A stretch of 64,000 nt of DNA from Amycolatopsis vancoresmycina (lineage in GTDB: Bacteria; Actinomycetota; Actinomycetes; Mycobacteriales; Pseudonocardiaceae). The stretch is taken from the NCBI RefSeq assembly GCF_000716785.1, contig NZ_JNYY01000017.1, forward strand, positions 62,001 to 126,000, read 5' to 3'. Below the pieces are notes generated by a model. The model worked only from the letters and a program-made list of their open reading frames with translations. It did not search any database and was not told the origin of the DNA. Positions 8,564 through 16,666 of the stretch are shown piece by piece. A program made the translations under genes and the position numbers. Numbering within the stretch: position 1 is the first letter of the stretch; each line of letters opens with the position of its first letter.

Positions 8564-9168
8564 GCCGGTTCTCCTTCCGGTTCCCGGTCCACCCAGGTGC
8601 CGGCCACCAGGGCCGAGACGTAGAGCGACCGCGCGGGTGAGGTGGCCAGGAAGCCCGAGGCGCCGAGGTGCTGGGCCACCCGCCAGCCCAGTTCGTCCAG
8701 CTCGCGGTGGACGTCGGCGACGGCGGCCGGGTGCCGCTGCGAGCGCACCTGGGCGCGCAGCCGTTCCACCGCGGCCATCACGTCGCCGATCGCGCCGGCC
8801 ACGAGCTGCTTGCGGATCAGCGGTTCGTCGCCCGACGTGCGGTTCGACAGGTGCTCGACGACGTGGTCGAGCACCGAGCGCAGCACGCCCAGCCGGACCG
8901 CGGCCAGGCGCCGGCCGAGGTCGGCCAGCTCGAGCGCGTCCCGCTCCTCGCGGGGACGGCCCGGGCAGGCGAGGAAGACGATGTCCTCGCGATCGGCCAG
9001 GCTGTGCGTGCGCACTTCGGCGCCTTCGGGCACGGCCGCGGCGGGCACGGCCGCGTACCGGCCGGGGGCCAGCCGGTCGGCCGGGGTGGCGGGCAGGGCC
9101 GCGGCGAGACCGGCGGCGAGGCCGTCGCTGCGTGCGGTTCGCTCGCATTCGAGCAGGCTGGTGGTCAC
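8560..9168 (-). CDS. Partial-length acyl-CoA dehydrogenase-like subunit
   Basis: The 202-residue protein carries helical sequence typical of the C-terminal domain of acyl-CoA dehydrogenases (LDHVVEHLSNRT, IRKQLVAGAIGDVMAAVERL, WRVAQHLGASGF). It lacks the N-terminal and beta-barrel domains that bind flavin. The start is GTG 9168, overlapping the KASIII stop (GTGA). Heteromeric acyl-CoA dehydrogenases with unequal subunits are known, so this may be the partner of the adjacent full-length enzyme. It could equally be a remnant, though its intact frame and coupling argue for function. Confidence 0.72.
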   Translation of the reverse strand: MTTSLLECERTARSDGLAAGLAAALPATPADRLAPGRYAAVPAAAVPEGAEVRTHSLADREDIVFLACPGRPREERDALELADLGRRLAAVRLGVLRSVLDHVVEHLSNRTSGDEPLIRKQLVAGAIGDVMAAVERLRAQVRSQRHPAAVADVHRELDELGWRVAQHLGASGFLATSPARSLYVSALVAGTWVDREPEGEPA

Positions 9169-10112
9169 TTCTCCTCCACGACCTCGACGATCACCGACTG
9201 GAAGTAGGCGCCCTGGCCCACGGAGACCAGGGCGCAGCGCTGCCCGGGACGCAGCCGTCCGGCCGCGTCGGCGTGCTGCAGCGCGAGCAGCGAGTCGACC
9301 CCGAAGTTGTGCCCGCGCTCGGCGACCAGGTCCAGCGGGATCTTCTCGAACGGGAACCCGGACAGGCCGCTGAAGGTGCGCCAGAACATCCGGTTGGACA
9401 GGTCCGGCAGCACCCAGTCCACATCGGACAGTCCGAGCCCGGCGGCGCGGGCCGCGGCGGCCACGACCGCCACCGCCTGCTCGCAGCAGACCTTGCCGAA
9501 GAGCGTGAACTCCTCCTTGGTCATCCGCAGGCTGCGGTGGAACCGGGTGTCGCGGGCGCTCGCGCCGCCGAGGTAGCGGTAGCGCGCCGGGCCGCGGGAC
9601 ACGACGAGCGCCGCGGCCGTGTCGCCCGCGACGGTCGTGCCCGGGATGTAGCGGCCGCGGTCACTCGCGCTGCCCTGGTCGCCGCCGAGGACGAGCACGC
9701 GGTCGTCCGGGGCCGCGCCGGGGCGGGCCAGGTAGCGCCGGGCCAGTTCGACCGAGCGCAGCACCGACGTGCAGTTCACGTGCGAGACCCCGAAGAACGG
9801 GACGCCCGGCAGGCCGAGCGCGTCGCGCAGCCGGTCCGGGAACTCCCCGCACAGGTCCAGCTCGGCGATGAGCAGGGTGTGGCCGTAGAGCACGAGGCTC
9901 GCCGCCCCGCCGCCGAGCGCGGTCCGCCCGGCCTCGGCCAGGTGGTCCGCCATCCGCTCGCCCGGCGCGAGCACCGGGCTGTCGCGCAGGCCGTAGATGC
10001 GGCCGAACATCCGCCGCTCCAGGGGTTTGGCGCCCGACCGCACGAGCACGTCGTCGACGGCCTCGACGCGGCCGGGCAGCCGCACGGCGACCCGGGACAG
10101 CCCCGTGTCCAT
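9165..10112 (-). CDS. KASIII-like enzyme with altered catalytic triad
   Basis: This 315-residue ketoacyl-ACP synthase III family protein has its nucleophile Cys114 in FGVSHVNCTSVL. The usual His of the PHQAN motif is Asp237 here (WVLPDLSNR, Asn240 kept), and the usual GNTS Asn region reads RGHNFGVDS with His268. The substituted triad means decarboxylative condensation cannot be assumed. Related non-condensing KASIII homologues act as acyl transferases onto amines or alcohols. The TGATG overlap with the upstream thiolase-fold gene suggests a coupled pair, possibly KAS plus chain-length-factor-like partner. Confidence 0.82.
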   Translation of the reverse strand: MDTGLSRVAVRLPGRVEAVDDVLVRSGAKPLERRMFGRIYGLRDSPVLAPGERMADHLAEAGRTALGGGAASLVLYGHTLLIAELDLCGEFPDRLRDALGLPGVPFFGVSHVNCTSVLRSVELARRYLARPGAAPDDRVLVLGGDQGSASDRGRYIPGTTVAGDTAAALVVSRGPARYRYLGGASARDTRFHRSLRMTKEEFTLFGKVCCEQAVAVVAAAARAAGLGLSDVDWVLPDLSNRMFWRTFSGLSGFPFEKIPLDLVAERGHNFGVDSLLALQHADAAGRLRPGQRCALVSVGQGAYFQSVIVEVVEEK

Positions 10113-10975
10113 CAGTGCTCCCTTCCCGGCACGAGCAGGCAGCTGCAGAACGTGCCGCCCGCCGGTTCGAAGTCGGCCAGCAGCACCGGTTCGCGCAGCG
10201 GCCAGACGCGGGCGAGGCCCGCCCACACACCGGTGCACCACAGGTCCGGGACCGCTTCGACGCGGCTCGCGTACGGCGTGCCCGCGAGCCGCTGGGCCAG
10301 GCCCGCGCCGGCCAGCACCCGGACGCCCGGGTGCCGGTAGAGCACGTCGGCCAAGGCGAGGGTGGGGGTGTGCGGCCCGGACTCGTCGAGCCGCACCTCC
10401 GCCAGCTCCGTCACGGCGACGTCGCCAGTTGCGCCGGCCCGCAGCAGCACCGCCGCGTCGGGCCGGTGGGTGGCCGGGTGGCCGCTGTCCCACAGCACGG
10501 CGTTCTGGTCGAACACCAGCAGCGCCGCCGAACTCGCCTCGCCGAGCCGGCACATGCCGTCCAGCAGGCGCAGCGCGGTGAACGCCGCCCCCGGCCCCGG
10601 CCCGGCGACCGAGCACGGCTCCGGGTTGCCGGGCAGGCGCCCGGCGAGGTAGCAGCCCGCGACCTCGGAGTGGTACAGGTCGGGCGAGTGGTAGGCGAGC
10701 ACCACCGCGTCCAGCGGCGGCAGCGGGGCGTCCGCGTCCGCCAGCAGGGCCTCGGTCATTTCGATGAACCCGTTGCCGGTGCGGGCCAGGAAGTCCTCCT
10801 GGTCCGCCGCGGCGCCGAAGGTCTCGACCATGAGCCGGGCCAGCTCCGGGCGCATCCCGAACACCGGCTTGGCGCGTTCGGCGAACACCCGGTGCGTGAC
10901 GCCGCTCAGGTGCACCCCGGCCGGGCGCGGGGGTACCGCCGCCCGGCCCGGCGGCGCGAGCGTTTGGAGGGACAT
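10112..10975 (-). CDS. Thiolase-fold partner (chain-length-factor-like)
   Basis: The 287-residue protein shows a ketosynthase-like layout: DAVVLAYHSPDLYHSEVAGCYL, then EPCSVAGPGPGAAFTALRLLDGMCRLG, which resembles the nucleophile elbow and helix. Next comes SSAALLVFDQNAVLW, and the end is DFEPAGGTFCSCLLV. A Cys lies at EPCS, but the surrounding signature and the later His/Asn motifs are not canonical. It starts three bases after the ACP stop and its stop overlaps the KASIII-like start by one base, so the three are probably translated together and may form one complex. Enzymatic activity is uncertain. Confidence 0.65.
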   Translation of the reverse strand: MSLQTLAPPGRAAVPPRPAGVHLSGVTHRVFAERAKPVFGMRPELARLMVETFGAAADQEDFLARTGNGFIEMTEALLADADAPLPPLDAVVLAYHSPDLYHSEVAGCYLAGRLPGNPEPCSVAGPGPGAAFTALRLLDGMCRLGEASSAALLVFDQNAVLWDSGHPATHRPDAAVLLRAGATGDVAVTELAEVRLDESGPHTPTLALADVLYRHPGVRVLAGAGLAQRLAGTPYASRVEAVPDLWCTGVWAGLARVWPLREPVLLADFEPAGGTFCSCLLVPGREH

Positions 10976-10978
10976 GGC

Positions 10979-11245
10979 TCAGACCGCCGCGGCGGCCCTG
11001 GCGAAGGCCGACTCGATGTAGTCGGTCAGGCTGCCGACCGTGCGGAAGACCTCCGGGCCGAGCTCGTCCGGGTCGATCTCGAGGCCGATCGTGTCCTCGA
11101 GGCTCATCAGCAGCTCGATGACGCTGGTGGAGTCGAGCGCCAGGTCCTCGAACAGGCGCAGCTCCGGGGTGACGCCGCCGATCTCCTTGTTGAGCACGGC
11201 GGACAGGGCGATCTCCAGGTGGGCGACGATCTCGGTGCGGTTCAT
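10979..11245 (-). CDS. Acyl carrier protein (BtrI-like role)
   Basis: This 88-residue ACP has the attachment site Ser39 in LFEDLALDSTSVIELLMSLED. It lies immediately downstream of the PLP decarboxylase (ATGA overlap), which is itself coupled to an ATP-grasp ligase. That order parallels the butirosin BtrJ-BtrK-BtrI set, in which an amino acid is ligated to an ACP and decarboxylated while bound. I therefore infer that this ACP carries the amino-acyl starter unit. No substrate residue is visible. Confidence 0.9.
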   Translation of the reverse strand: MNRTEIVAHLEIALSAVLNKEIGGVTPELRLFEDLALDSTSVIELLMSLEDTIGLEIDPDELGPEVFRTVGSLTDYIESAFARAAAAV

Positions 11246-12537
11246 CTCGGCTCGCTTTCCGTGCTGGTGGTGGGCTGGTGCAGGTGCTGCTTGCGCAGCA
11301 GGTCCGCGGGCTCGTCGCGGTCGCGGACCAGGAAGGCCGCACCCCCGCGGACGAGCACCTCGGCGGGGAACCCGTGGCTGAGGAACAGCCCGGGCGAGGC
11401 CGACGGCCCGTAGGCGCCGGAGTTCAGGACACCGACCAGGTCGCCGGGGCGCAGGTCGGGCAGTTTCACCTGCTTGAGCAAGGTGTCGTTGGGCGTGCAC
11501 AGCGGGCCGGTGACGGTCCACGGGCCCGGCTCGACGGTGTCGTCGGTGTCGTCGCCCGCCGCGCGCGGGGTGAGCAGCACGGCCGGGAAGTTGCGCTTGA
11601 CGAACGAGCCGATGCCGACCGCGGCCATGTGGTGGTGGGTGCCGCCGTCCGCGATCGCGAACCGCTCCCCCATCGACTCCTTGACGTACCGGACGCCGAG
11701 CACGTAGACCCCGGCGCGGCCGGCCAGGAACCGGCCGGACTCCATGATCAGCCGGGTCGCCGGGTGCGCCCGGTGGAACGCCGCCAGCATCGGGTTGATT
11801 TCCGCGGCCACAGCGGCCGCTTCGAGGTCGTCCTCGCCCTCGAAGTAGGCGACCCCCAGGCCGCCGCCGATGTCGACGGCCTCCAGCCGGATCCCGGTCT
11901 CCGCGACGACCCGCTCGGCCAGGTCCAGTGCGTAGCGCGTGTTCTTGCCGATCACCTCGGCGTCGAGGATGCGCGTGCCCATGTAGACCTGGATGCCGGC
12001 GACGTCGGCGTGGCGGTACTCCGCCAGCCGCGGCCCGGCGGCGAGGACCTGGGCCTCGTCGATGCCGAACTGGCGGGGCTTGCCGCCCATGGTGAGCCGC
12101 GACCCGCTGATCGCGCAGGTGGGGTTGATCCGCAGCAGCACCCGCTGCTGCTTCCCGAGCTCGGCGCCGAGCCGTTCGATGTCGTCCAGCTCGTCGAAGG
12201 ATTCGCAGACGATCGCGTAGACGCCGGTGTCCAGGCACGCCCGCAGCTCCTCTTGGCTCTTGCCCGGGCCGAGGAAGATGATGTCGTCCGGGCGGGCCCC
12301 GGCCTTGAGGACCGTCTGGAGCTCCACAATGGACGAAACCTCGGCCCGCGCGCCACCGGCGTGCAGGGCCGCGAAGACGCTGATGTTCGGGTTCGCCTTG
12401 AGGGAGTAGAAGACCTCGATCGCCGGGTGCAGCACCGCGCGCAGGCCGGTGATGGTGGCGTGCAGGACGTCGCCGTCGTAGACGTACAGCGGCGTGCCGA
12501 AGCGCGCGGCCAGGTCCTGGTAGTCGATGCCGGTCAT
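11242..12537 (-). CDS. PLP-dependent decarboxylase (fold type III, BtrK-like)
   Basis: This 431-residue enzyme belongs to the DAP/ornithine decarboxylase-like alanine-racemase-fold family. The PLP lysine is Lys47 in VFYSLKANPN, the phosphate-binding Gly run is DIGGGLGVAYF (about 222-232), and the second-subunit catalytic Cys347 lies in GPLCTPNDTLL. NSGAYGPSAS follows near the end. Start ATG 12537 overlaps the ATP-grasp stop. The sequence resembles decarboxylases annotated as exosortase-A-associated and BtrK, which decarboxylates glutamyl-ACP in butirosin biosynthesis. With the adjacent ATP-grasp and ACP genes, the likely reaction is decarboxylation of an ACP-bound or free amino acid to give an amine-terminated starter. 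Confidence 0.9.
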   Translation of the reverse strand: MTGIDYQDLAARFGTPLYVYDGDVLHATITGLRAVLHPAIEVFYSLKANPNISVFAALHAGGARAEVSSIVELQTVLKAGARPDDIIFLGPGKSQEELRACLDTGVYAIVCESFDELDDIERLGAELGKQQRVLLRINPTCAISGSRLTMGGKPRQFGIDEAQVLAAGPRLAEYRHADVAGIQVYMGTRILDAEVIGKNTRYALDLAERVVAETGIRLEAVDIGGGLGVAYFEGEDDLEAAAVAAEINPMLAAFHRAHPATRLIMESGRFLAGRAGVYVLGVRYVKESMGERFAIADGGTHHHMAAVGIGSFVKRNFPAVLLTPRAAGDDTDDTVEPGPWTVTGPLCTPNDTLLKQVKLPDLRPGDLVGVLNSGAYGPSASPGLFLSHGFPAEVLVRGGAAFLVRDRDEPADLLRKQHLHQPTTSTESEPR

Positions 12538-13877
12538 GCTTCGGTTCCTGCCATTTCCGCCAGGCGGCGCTCGGCCTCGGTCCGGACGGCGAGGGCCTCC
12601 TCGGGCGAGTCCCCGACGCAGATCGCGTAGAGACGGCCGTGGAAGGAGCCCTCGCCGGTGGCCGCGGCGTTGAGCGTCGCGAAGTTGTTGACCAGCACGC
12701 CGGTGTCGCCGGCGCCGGTGAAGAACAGGTCGCCGAGCGCGGTCTCGACCTCGGCGAAGGTGTGCTCGCGCTGCAGCTTCAGCGAGAAGGTCGCGGCGAT
12801 CGCGTGCCGGCCTTCGGGGATGAACTTCTCGGCGATCCGGCTCTGGTAGGTCGACATGTTGAACCGGGCGTTGATCTCCAGGCACGGGTAGAGCGTGCCG
12901 TCGGCGGCGAGCATCGCGTCGACACCGACCATGCCGAAGAAGCCTTCGTCGTGCAGCGAGCGCCCGATCTTCTCGACGGCTTCGGCGAGTTCGCGCGCGG
13001 CGACCGGCGGCAGCTCCACCGGGAAGCGGTGGCCCTGGTGGACACCGTTCTTGAGCACGGCGGCCTTGACCGTCTCGAACCGGACGCCGCCGGTGCGGGA
13101 GACGACGAACTGGTAGTTGAGGTCCTGGGCGTGCTCGATCCAGGACTCGACGACCAGGTTCGCGGGCGCGTCGGCGCCGCGGCGCTCGATCAGGCGCAGC
13201 AGCCGGTTCGCGCCGCGCTCGTCCTCGACCACGACCATGCCGCGCCCGGAGACGCCGAGCGACTCCTTCACGACGACCCGGCCGCCCAGCGCCAGCTGCG
13301 CGGTGAGGGCCTCGCGCAGCTCGCCGACCGTGTGCACCACCCGGCCGGGCACCTGGCGCAGGCCGAGCGAGTCGACCAGGCCGCGGCTGAACACCTTGCC
13401 GTTGACCGCCTTGCAGATCTGCGCGGTCGACCCGGCCAGCGGCAGGCCGCTTTCCTTGGCCAGCGCCTCCTCCGACGCCGAGATGCCCAGCGGCATCAGG
13501 TAGGTGTTGCCGTCGGCCAGCTCCCGCAGCCGGGACAGCAGCTCCGGCGAGTTGAGCGCGTCCTCGGTCACCATCGCGTCCGGGTCGTTGTGCTCGGCGA
13601 TCAGCGTGGTGCCGTCGGCCGCGCCGATCCGGGCGAGGTAGCCGGCGAACGCGGCGTCCATGGGTGCCTTGAGCACCACCAGGTCGCCCTCGCCGGCGAG
13701 CAGCGCGCCCATCTCCTCCATGCGGTTGACCGTGGCCCCCGCGAACGAGATGCCGGCGCCGGGCAGTTTCGGCTCGCCCACCGCCCAGCTGCGTTCCACC
13801 TCGAAGTTGTTGACGAAGACGAACCGCGCACCGGCGTCGCCGGTGAGGTCCTTCTTCAGCCGTGCCACGAAATTCAT
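12534..13877 (-). CDS. ATP-grasp amino-acid ligase
   Basis: This 447-residue ATP-grasp enzyme shows GGRVVVKESLGVSGRGMVVV (nucleotide-binding loop), DEGFFGMVGVDAML and CLEINARFNMSTYQ, the last giving the Glu/Asn/Arg metal and phosphate ligands. An N-terminal pre-ATP-grasp region precedes them. Such enzymes activate a carboxylate as acyl phosphate and join it to an amine or to a carrier-protein thiol. Its position directly upstream of the PLP decarboxylase and ACP favours amino-acyl-ACP formation, as by BtrJ. Peptide ligation, as by pheganomycin PGM1-type ligases, is the alternative. It overlaps both neighbours by four bases. Confidence 0.88.
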   Translation of the reverse strand: MNFVARLKKDLTGDAGARFVFVNNFEVERSWAVGEPKLPGAGISFAGATVNRMEEMGALLAGEGDLVVLKAPMDAAFAGYLARIGAADGTTLIAEHNDPDAMVTEDALNSPELLSRLRELADGNTYLMPLGISASEEALAKESGLPLAGSTAQICKAVNGKVFSRGLVDSLGLRQVPGRVVHTVGELREALTAQLALGGRVVVKESLGVSGRGMVVVEDERGANRLLRLIERRGADAPANLVVESWIEHAQDLNYQFVVSRTGGVRFETVKAAVLKNGVHQGHRFPVELPPVAARELAEAVEKIGRSLHDEGFFGMVGVDAMLAADGTLYPCLEINARFNMSTYQSRIAEKFIPEGRHAIAATFSLKLQREHTFAEVETALGDLFFTGAGDTGVLVNNFATLNAAATGEGSFHGRLYAICVGDSPEEALAVRTEAERRLAEMAGTEA

Positions 13878-14833
13878 CCCTGGTTCCCTTCTCCGATCTC
13901 GACGACGGCCGCCGCGAAGGTCGCCCCGAGGCCGGCCGAAGCCAGCAGCACGAGGTCCCCCGGATCGACCCGCCCGTCCGCGCGCGCCGCCGCCAGGTTG
14001 ATGAACGGGTCGGAGCTGTAGCAGTGGGCGTACTTCCCGACGTTGTCCAGGAACACGCGGTCGCGCGGCACGCCGAGCACGCCGGTGATGCGTTTCCAGG
14101 ACAGCTTGTTGACGTTGTGCGGCAGGATGGCGGCGATGTCCGCGGCCTCGACCCGGGCGTCGTCGAGGGCGTCCTGCATGACCTGGGCGAGCGCGTCCGG
14201 GTAGACGTGCTTGTACTGCAGCTGCAGTGCTTCGTCGCAGTCGATACCGCGGTAGAACTGGCCCAGCACGGTGAGCGCGCGCCCGAGGACGCGGTCGCCG
14301 CGCGGGTCCGGGCCGAGCAGCACCGCGGCGGCGCCGTCGCCCTGGATGGTGGTGTCGCGGATCAGCCGGGCCTCGTGCATCAGCACCTTGTCGCCGGTCA
14401 GCACGAGCACGCGGTCGCCCGGCGCCGCGGTGGCCAGCAGGGACCGGGCCACGTGCAGGGCGTGGATCCCGATCACGCAGTTGAGGTGCGACAGGCTGAA
14501 CGCGGTCGCGCGGTGCAGCCGCAGCCGCTGCCGCACGTCCTCCAGCAGGCCGGGGGTGGCGACGGCGACGTGCTGCATGGTGTGCGCGTGGACCAGGAAC
14601 CGGACCGAGTCGCGGTCGGCCCCGGCCAGCACGCGCTCCCCCGCGCCGGCCAGCAGGTCGGCCAGTTCGAGGCCGTCGGCGACGGCGACGCGGTCGAGGC
14701 CGAGGAAGCGGGTGAAGAAGCGCAGCTGCGTCGCGTCGAGGCCGAGCGGGCCGGCCAGGTCGGCGACCGGCAGGCTCGTCTCCGGCACGAACGACGCCAC
14801 CCGTTCCAGGCGGGGTGCTTCGAGCAGGGACAT
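13874..14833 (-). CDS. KASIII-like synthase / acyltransferase
   Basis: This 319-residue KASIII-family protein has Cys119 in FSLSHLNCVIGIHAL, His239 and Asn242 in ILPHNVNKLSW, and GDGAAAVLLG. The segment that normally provides the triad Asn (GNTSSAS) reads GKYAHCYSSDP, so its position is His270. It could prime chain elongation with the amino-acyl starter or transfer an acyl group. GGAGG precedes ATG 14833, and its stop overlaps the ATP-grasp start. It is the second KASIII-like enzyme of the operon and is distinct in sequence from the one at 9165. Confidence 0.86.
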   Translation of the reverse strand: MSLLEAPRLERVASFVPETSLPVADLAGPLGLDATQLRFFTRFLGLDRVAVADGLELADLLAGAGERVLAGADRDSVRFLVHAHTMQHVAVATPGLLEDVRQRLRLHRATAFSLSHLNCVIGIHALHVARSLLATAAPGDRVLVLTGDKVLMHEARLIRDTTIQGDGAAAVLLGPDPRGDRVLGRALTVLGQFYRGIDCDEALQLQYKHVYPDALAQVMQDALDDARVEAADIAAILPHNVNKLSWKRITGVLGVPRDRVFLDNVGKYAHCYSSDPFINLAAARADGRVDPGDLVLLASAGLGATFAAAVVEIGEGNQG

Positions 14834-14853
14834 GATTTCCTCCGATCTTCGGC

Positions 14854-16434
14854 TCAGCCGCGGGCCGGCACGAGCTCGTGCGCGAGCGCGGACAGCGGGC
14901 GGGCGGTGGTGAACGGGACGAGCCCGGCCGACCAGCCGCGCTCGTGCAGGGCCTCGACCACGCGGGGCAGGCGCAGCACGCGCCCGCCCGCGCCGAGGTA
15001 GCTGCGGGCCGGGTCGACGTCGCCGAGGCCGTTGACCTGCGCGACGACCTCGGTGAGGACGCGTTCGGCGGGCGCGGTTCCGGCCGGCTCGGGTTCGGCG
15101 GGCGCCTCTGGTTGCGGCGTGGCCGGGGTGAAGCCGATGAGCGCGGCGGCCTCGCTGACGCGCAGATCGGTACCGGGGTCGCGGTGGGCCTCGACGAGCC
15201 GGGCGTAGCCGCGCAGGAACTGCTCGACGGCGTCGGCGTCCATCACCGCGTCCAGGGCCTGCAGGGCGAGGGTGATGCCGTCGGCCCATTCGTAGACGCG
15301 CAGGTAGCTGTCCGAACCGGCCTGTGCCCAGTCGGCCGGTGCCGCGTTGACCGCGTACCGGTCGCGTTTGGTGCGGCAGGACCGCGGGGCGTTGTCGAGG
15401 AAGTTCAGCTCCGCGACCACGCGCACGCCCTTCTCGGCGATCAGCTCGTACACGCGGTCGTAGGGCACGTGCGCGTTCGCCATCGCCTGGCTGACGCGGG
15501 TGGCGGACTCCTTCACCACGGCCGAGAACCGCGGATCGCCGCCGAGGTCGGCGAGCACCGGCGTCGGGTAGGACAGGCACGTGACGGCGCCGCCGAAGCC
15601 GCTGGCGTCCCGCTGGCTGGTGTACATCCGGTGCGCGACCAGCGTTTCCCCGGTGTACGCGGCGAGCGTGACGGCATAGGCGGCCAGGTGCACGGCCGAG
15701 GGCCACACGTGCTCGCGCGCGGCGATCGCCCGGGCGGCCGGCAACAGCGACGGGACGGTGAGGGAGCCGCTGTGTGCGGCCCCGGAAGCCTTCCGGCGCT
15801 TCGAGAAGACGTCCGCCGGGAGCTTCCCGGCGAGATCGCGCCAGTGGCCGAGTGCGGGTCCGACGTCGGCGTCGGTGCGGCTCTCCTCGAAGCGGGCGAG
15901 GTCCACCGGCTGGTGTTCGACCGGGTCCAGCACCGCGGGCCTGCCCTCGGTGCGCGCGGCCAGGAGCTCGTCGAGCTCGGCGGCCAGGCGGTCGAGGGCG
16001 ACGTCGTCGAAGGCCAGGTGGTTGAAGACCAGGTGCAGGCGCACCAGCCGGCCACCGGCGGTGACCACGCAGGCCCGCAAGGGCCACTCGCGGGCCAGGT
16101 CGAACGGGGTACGGGTGAGGCGGGCGATGACGTCCACGGCGTCCTCCGCGGTCGCCTCGACCACCGGCTGCGGGGCCGGCGGCTGCACGACCTGGCGCGG
16201 CCAGGCGCGCCCGTCGGCCGCGGTGCCGGTCAGGTCGTAGACCGTGCGCAGGACCTCGTGCCGGCGCACCAGGTGCGTCAGCGTGGCGCGGACGGCCGCG
16301 ACCGTGCAGCCCGCGGGCAGCGGGTAGCTGGTGCCGATGTGCGCCTCGTGCCGCGACTGCGCCGGCACCCGCAGGTACCGCAGCAGGTGGTGGTGCTGCC
16401 CCCAGCAGAGGTTCGCGCTTTTCGCGACAGGCAT
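14854..16434 (-). CDS. Stand-alone condensation-type acyltransferase with dead carrier domain
   Basis: This 526-residue protein belongs to the NRPS condensation / CoA-dependent acyltransferase superfamily. Residues about 1-420 form the C-like region. The HHxxxDG motif is replaced by FNHLAFDDVAL, which keeps the second His and the Asp. After a Pro/Glu/Ala linker, the last 70 residues look like a carrier domain (DPARSYLGAGGRVLRLPRVVEAL), but the Ser of the GGxSL motif is Arg, so it cannot be phosphopantetheinylated. I start at ATG 16434, after GGAGGG; longer readings run into the divergent promoter. It is the first gene of the long minus operon. It may join the amine starter or the finished acyl chain to another molecule. 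Confidence 0.82.
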   Translation of the reverse strand: MPVAKSANLCWGQHHHLLRYLRVPAQSRHEAHIGTSYPLPAGCTVAAVRATLTHLVRRHEVLRTVYDLTGTAADGRAWPRQVVQPPAPQPVVEATAEDAVDVIARLTRTPFDLAREWPLRACVVTAGGRLVRLHLVFNHLAFDDVALDRLAAELDELLAARTEGRPAVLDPVEHQPVDLARFEESRTDADVGPALGHWRDLAGKLPADVFSKRRKASGAAHSGSLTVPSLLPAARAIAAREHVWPSAVHLAAYAVTLAAYTGETLVAHRMYTSQRDASGFGGAVTCLSYPTPVLADLGGDPRFSAVVKESATRVSQAMANAHVPYDRVYELIAEKGVRVVAELNFLDNAPRSCRTKRDRYAVNAAPADWAQAGSDSYLRVYEWADGITLALQALDAVMDADAVEQFLRGYARLVEAHRDPGTDLRVSEAAALIGFTPATPQPEAPAEPEPAGTAPAERVLTEVVAQVNGLGDVDPARSYLGAGGRVLRLPRVVEALHERGWSAGLVPFTTARPLSALAHELVPARG

Positions 16435-16666
16435 CCGACCCTCCAACCGTGAATCGTCGTGGTACGCCGATGGTGGGCGGCCAGGGCGGAAATGGTTAGC
16501 CCCTGGCGGTGGCACGTTCTCCGTGGCACGAACATGACACCGGTCGGTGCGGAGTTTTCCTTGACCGGCAACGGTTCGTCGGTGAATCTGGGTTGGCCCC
16601 ACCGGAACGCAGGAATCGCGGACCGGGATCTGCGGGGAATCCCATCAACGGAATGAGGAAACACGC
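16435..16666. promoter_or_regulatory. Divergent promoter region
   Basis: This 232-base gap separates the condensation-protein gene (minus) from the repeat-peptide gene (plus), so it must contain promoters for both long operons unless one reads through from outside. Short open frames here on both strands lack ribosome sites and neighbours and look non-coding. I cannot assign -10/-35 elements with confidence. Shared control here would couple region 1 to region 2. Confidence 0.6.

Noticed and set aside
2906..12537. Exosortase/protein-sorting system suggested by the ligase, ACP and decarboxylase families
   Set aside because: No exosortase, PEP-CTERM-type substrate or exopolysaccharide genes are present. 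The same families occur in biosynthetic clusters.
16459..16656. Short plus-strand frame in the divergent promoter
   Set aside because: It has no ribosome site or recognisable sequence and overlaps the expected promoters.
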